Assembly (NCBI GenBank): GCA_902605755.1
Contig: CACLDR010000002.1
Span: forward strand, 1 to 44,831
Length of the DNA stretch: 44,831 bases
Source: an uncultured Marinoscillum sp.
GTDB taxonomy: Bacteria; Bacteroidota; Bacteroidia; Cytophagales; Cyclobacteriaceae
Reading direction: 5' to 3'
Of the stretch, positions 44,564 to 44,831 are shown one piece after another (position 1 is the first letter of the stretch; every line of letters starts with the position of its first letter). Under the pieces are notes generated by a model. It saw only the letters and a program-made list of their open reading frames with translations. It made no database searches and had not been told where the DNA came from. A program made the position numbers and the translations under genes.

Positions 44564-44831
44564 ATGAGCTCAAACTCAAACAAAACAATAATTTCCTCCA
44601 AAGAAAAAATCTTAGAAGATTATCTTTTAGCTGTTCAAAGTAGAGAGATTAGTTTACTTGGGAGAAAAGAAGTCTTCATGGGAAAAGCCAAATTTGGAAT
44701 ATTTGGTGACGGAAAAGAAATTGCTCAAATAGTTTTATCCAAAATGTTCAAAAAAGGAGATTGGAGATCAGGCTATTATCGCGATCAAACCTTAATGCTC
44801 GCATTGAAACTATTGACTCCTGAACAGTTTT
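44564..44831 (+). CDS. 2-oxoacid dehydrogenase E1 component (probable fused alpha/beta), 3' truncated by window edge
   Basis: The frame is open from ATG 44564 to the window end, 89 codons. It reads [20 protein letters not shown], then [20 protein letters not shown] and [19 protein letters not shown], the start of thiamine-diphosphate E1 enzymes found in Bacteroidota as alpha-beta fusions, often annotated as branched-chain 2-oxoacid dehydrogenase E1. The GYYRDQT segment lines the entrance of the substrate site. The enzyme would decarboxylate a 2-oxoacid and pass the acyl group to a lipoyl E2. The divergent ald gene makes a 2-oxoacid (pyruvate), a possible metabolic link. The substrate cannot be fixed from this part. 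Confidence 0.85.
   Translation, partial: MSSNSNKTIISSKEKILEDYLLAVQSREISLLGRKEVFMGKAKFGIFGDGKEIAQIVLSKMFKKGDWRSGYYRDQTLMLALKLLTPEQF

Overview
The window looks like chromosomal DNA of a low-GC member of the Bacteroidota, probably from a sunlit habitat. The gene families point that way: a CrtI-CrtB-CrtZ-CrtYcd carotenoid set with a fused lycopene cyclase, a CIA30 protein, secreted BNR-propeller, DUF1080 and M14 proteins, an Atg22-type transporter and a probable fused 2-oxoacid dehydrogenase E1. Start sites mostly lack clear Shine-Dalgarno sequences. No rRNA, tRNA, CRISPR array, insertion sequence or prophage was recognised.

Block 1 (1-15,930) is a light and oxidative-stress island. It opens with a divergent photolyase homologue (cut by the window edge), a flavin reductase, a 47-residue DUF2256 zinc-finger-like protein and a DPRP-family photolyase that lacks all four Fe-S cysteines. 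A patch of decayed DNA and a CDP-alcohol phosphatidyltransferase follow. Then a CarH-like MerR/B12 photoreceptor-repressor faces a tight plus-strand operon: SRPBCC protein, TetR-like regulator, ABC1 kinase, glutathione peroxidase, a frameshifted SDR-DUF2867 gene and a canonical CPD photolyase. Convergent to it is the minus-strand carotenoid operon crtI-crtB-conserved hypothetical-crtZ-crtYcd, with overlapping stop/start codons, which should yield zeaxanthin-type pigments. The likely logic is that light inactivates CarH and switches on pigments, DNA repair and peroxide defence together.

Block 2 (16,679-22,003) is a three-gene fatty-acid beta-oxidation operon: acyl-CoA dehydrogenase, thiolase and FadJ-type bifunctional enzyme.

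Block 3 (22,004-31,870) is sparse and eroded. Intact genes are a GMC oxidoreductase, an FkbM methyltransferase, a CIA30 protein, a class I methyltransferase and a Crp/Fnr regulator. Between them I can read remnants of an aminotransferase, a SAM methyltransferase, an esterase and a rhodanese; a sugar-transporter tail lies upstream of the fad operon. This is an unusually dense gene graveyard.

Block 4 (31,872-44,831) carries secreted and housekeeping genes: a BNR-propeller protein and an M14 peptidase in tandem, a DUF1080 protein, a MltB-like lytic transglycosylase, a cyclophilin, an alpha/beta hydrolase, an Atg22-like transporter overlapping an HsdR-N nuclease-fold protein, alanine dehydrogenase, and the start of a 2-oxoacid dehydrogenase E1 gene divergent from it.

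The best candidates for new biology are the two atypical photolyase homologues flanking DUF2256, and the unnamed protein inside the carotenoid operon. I did not find a wholly new system that the sequence alone can prove.
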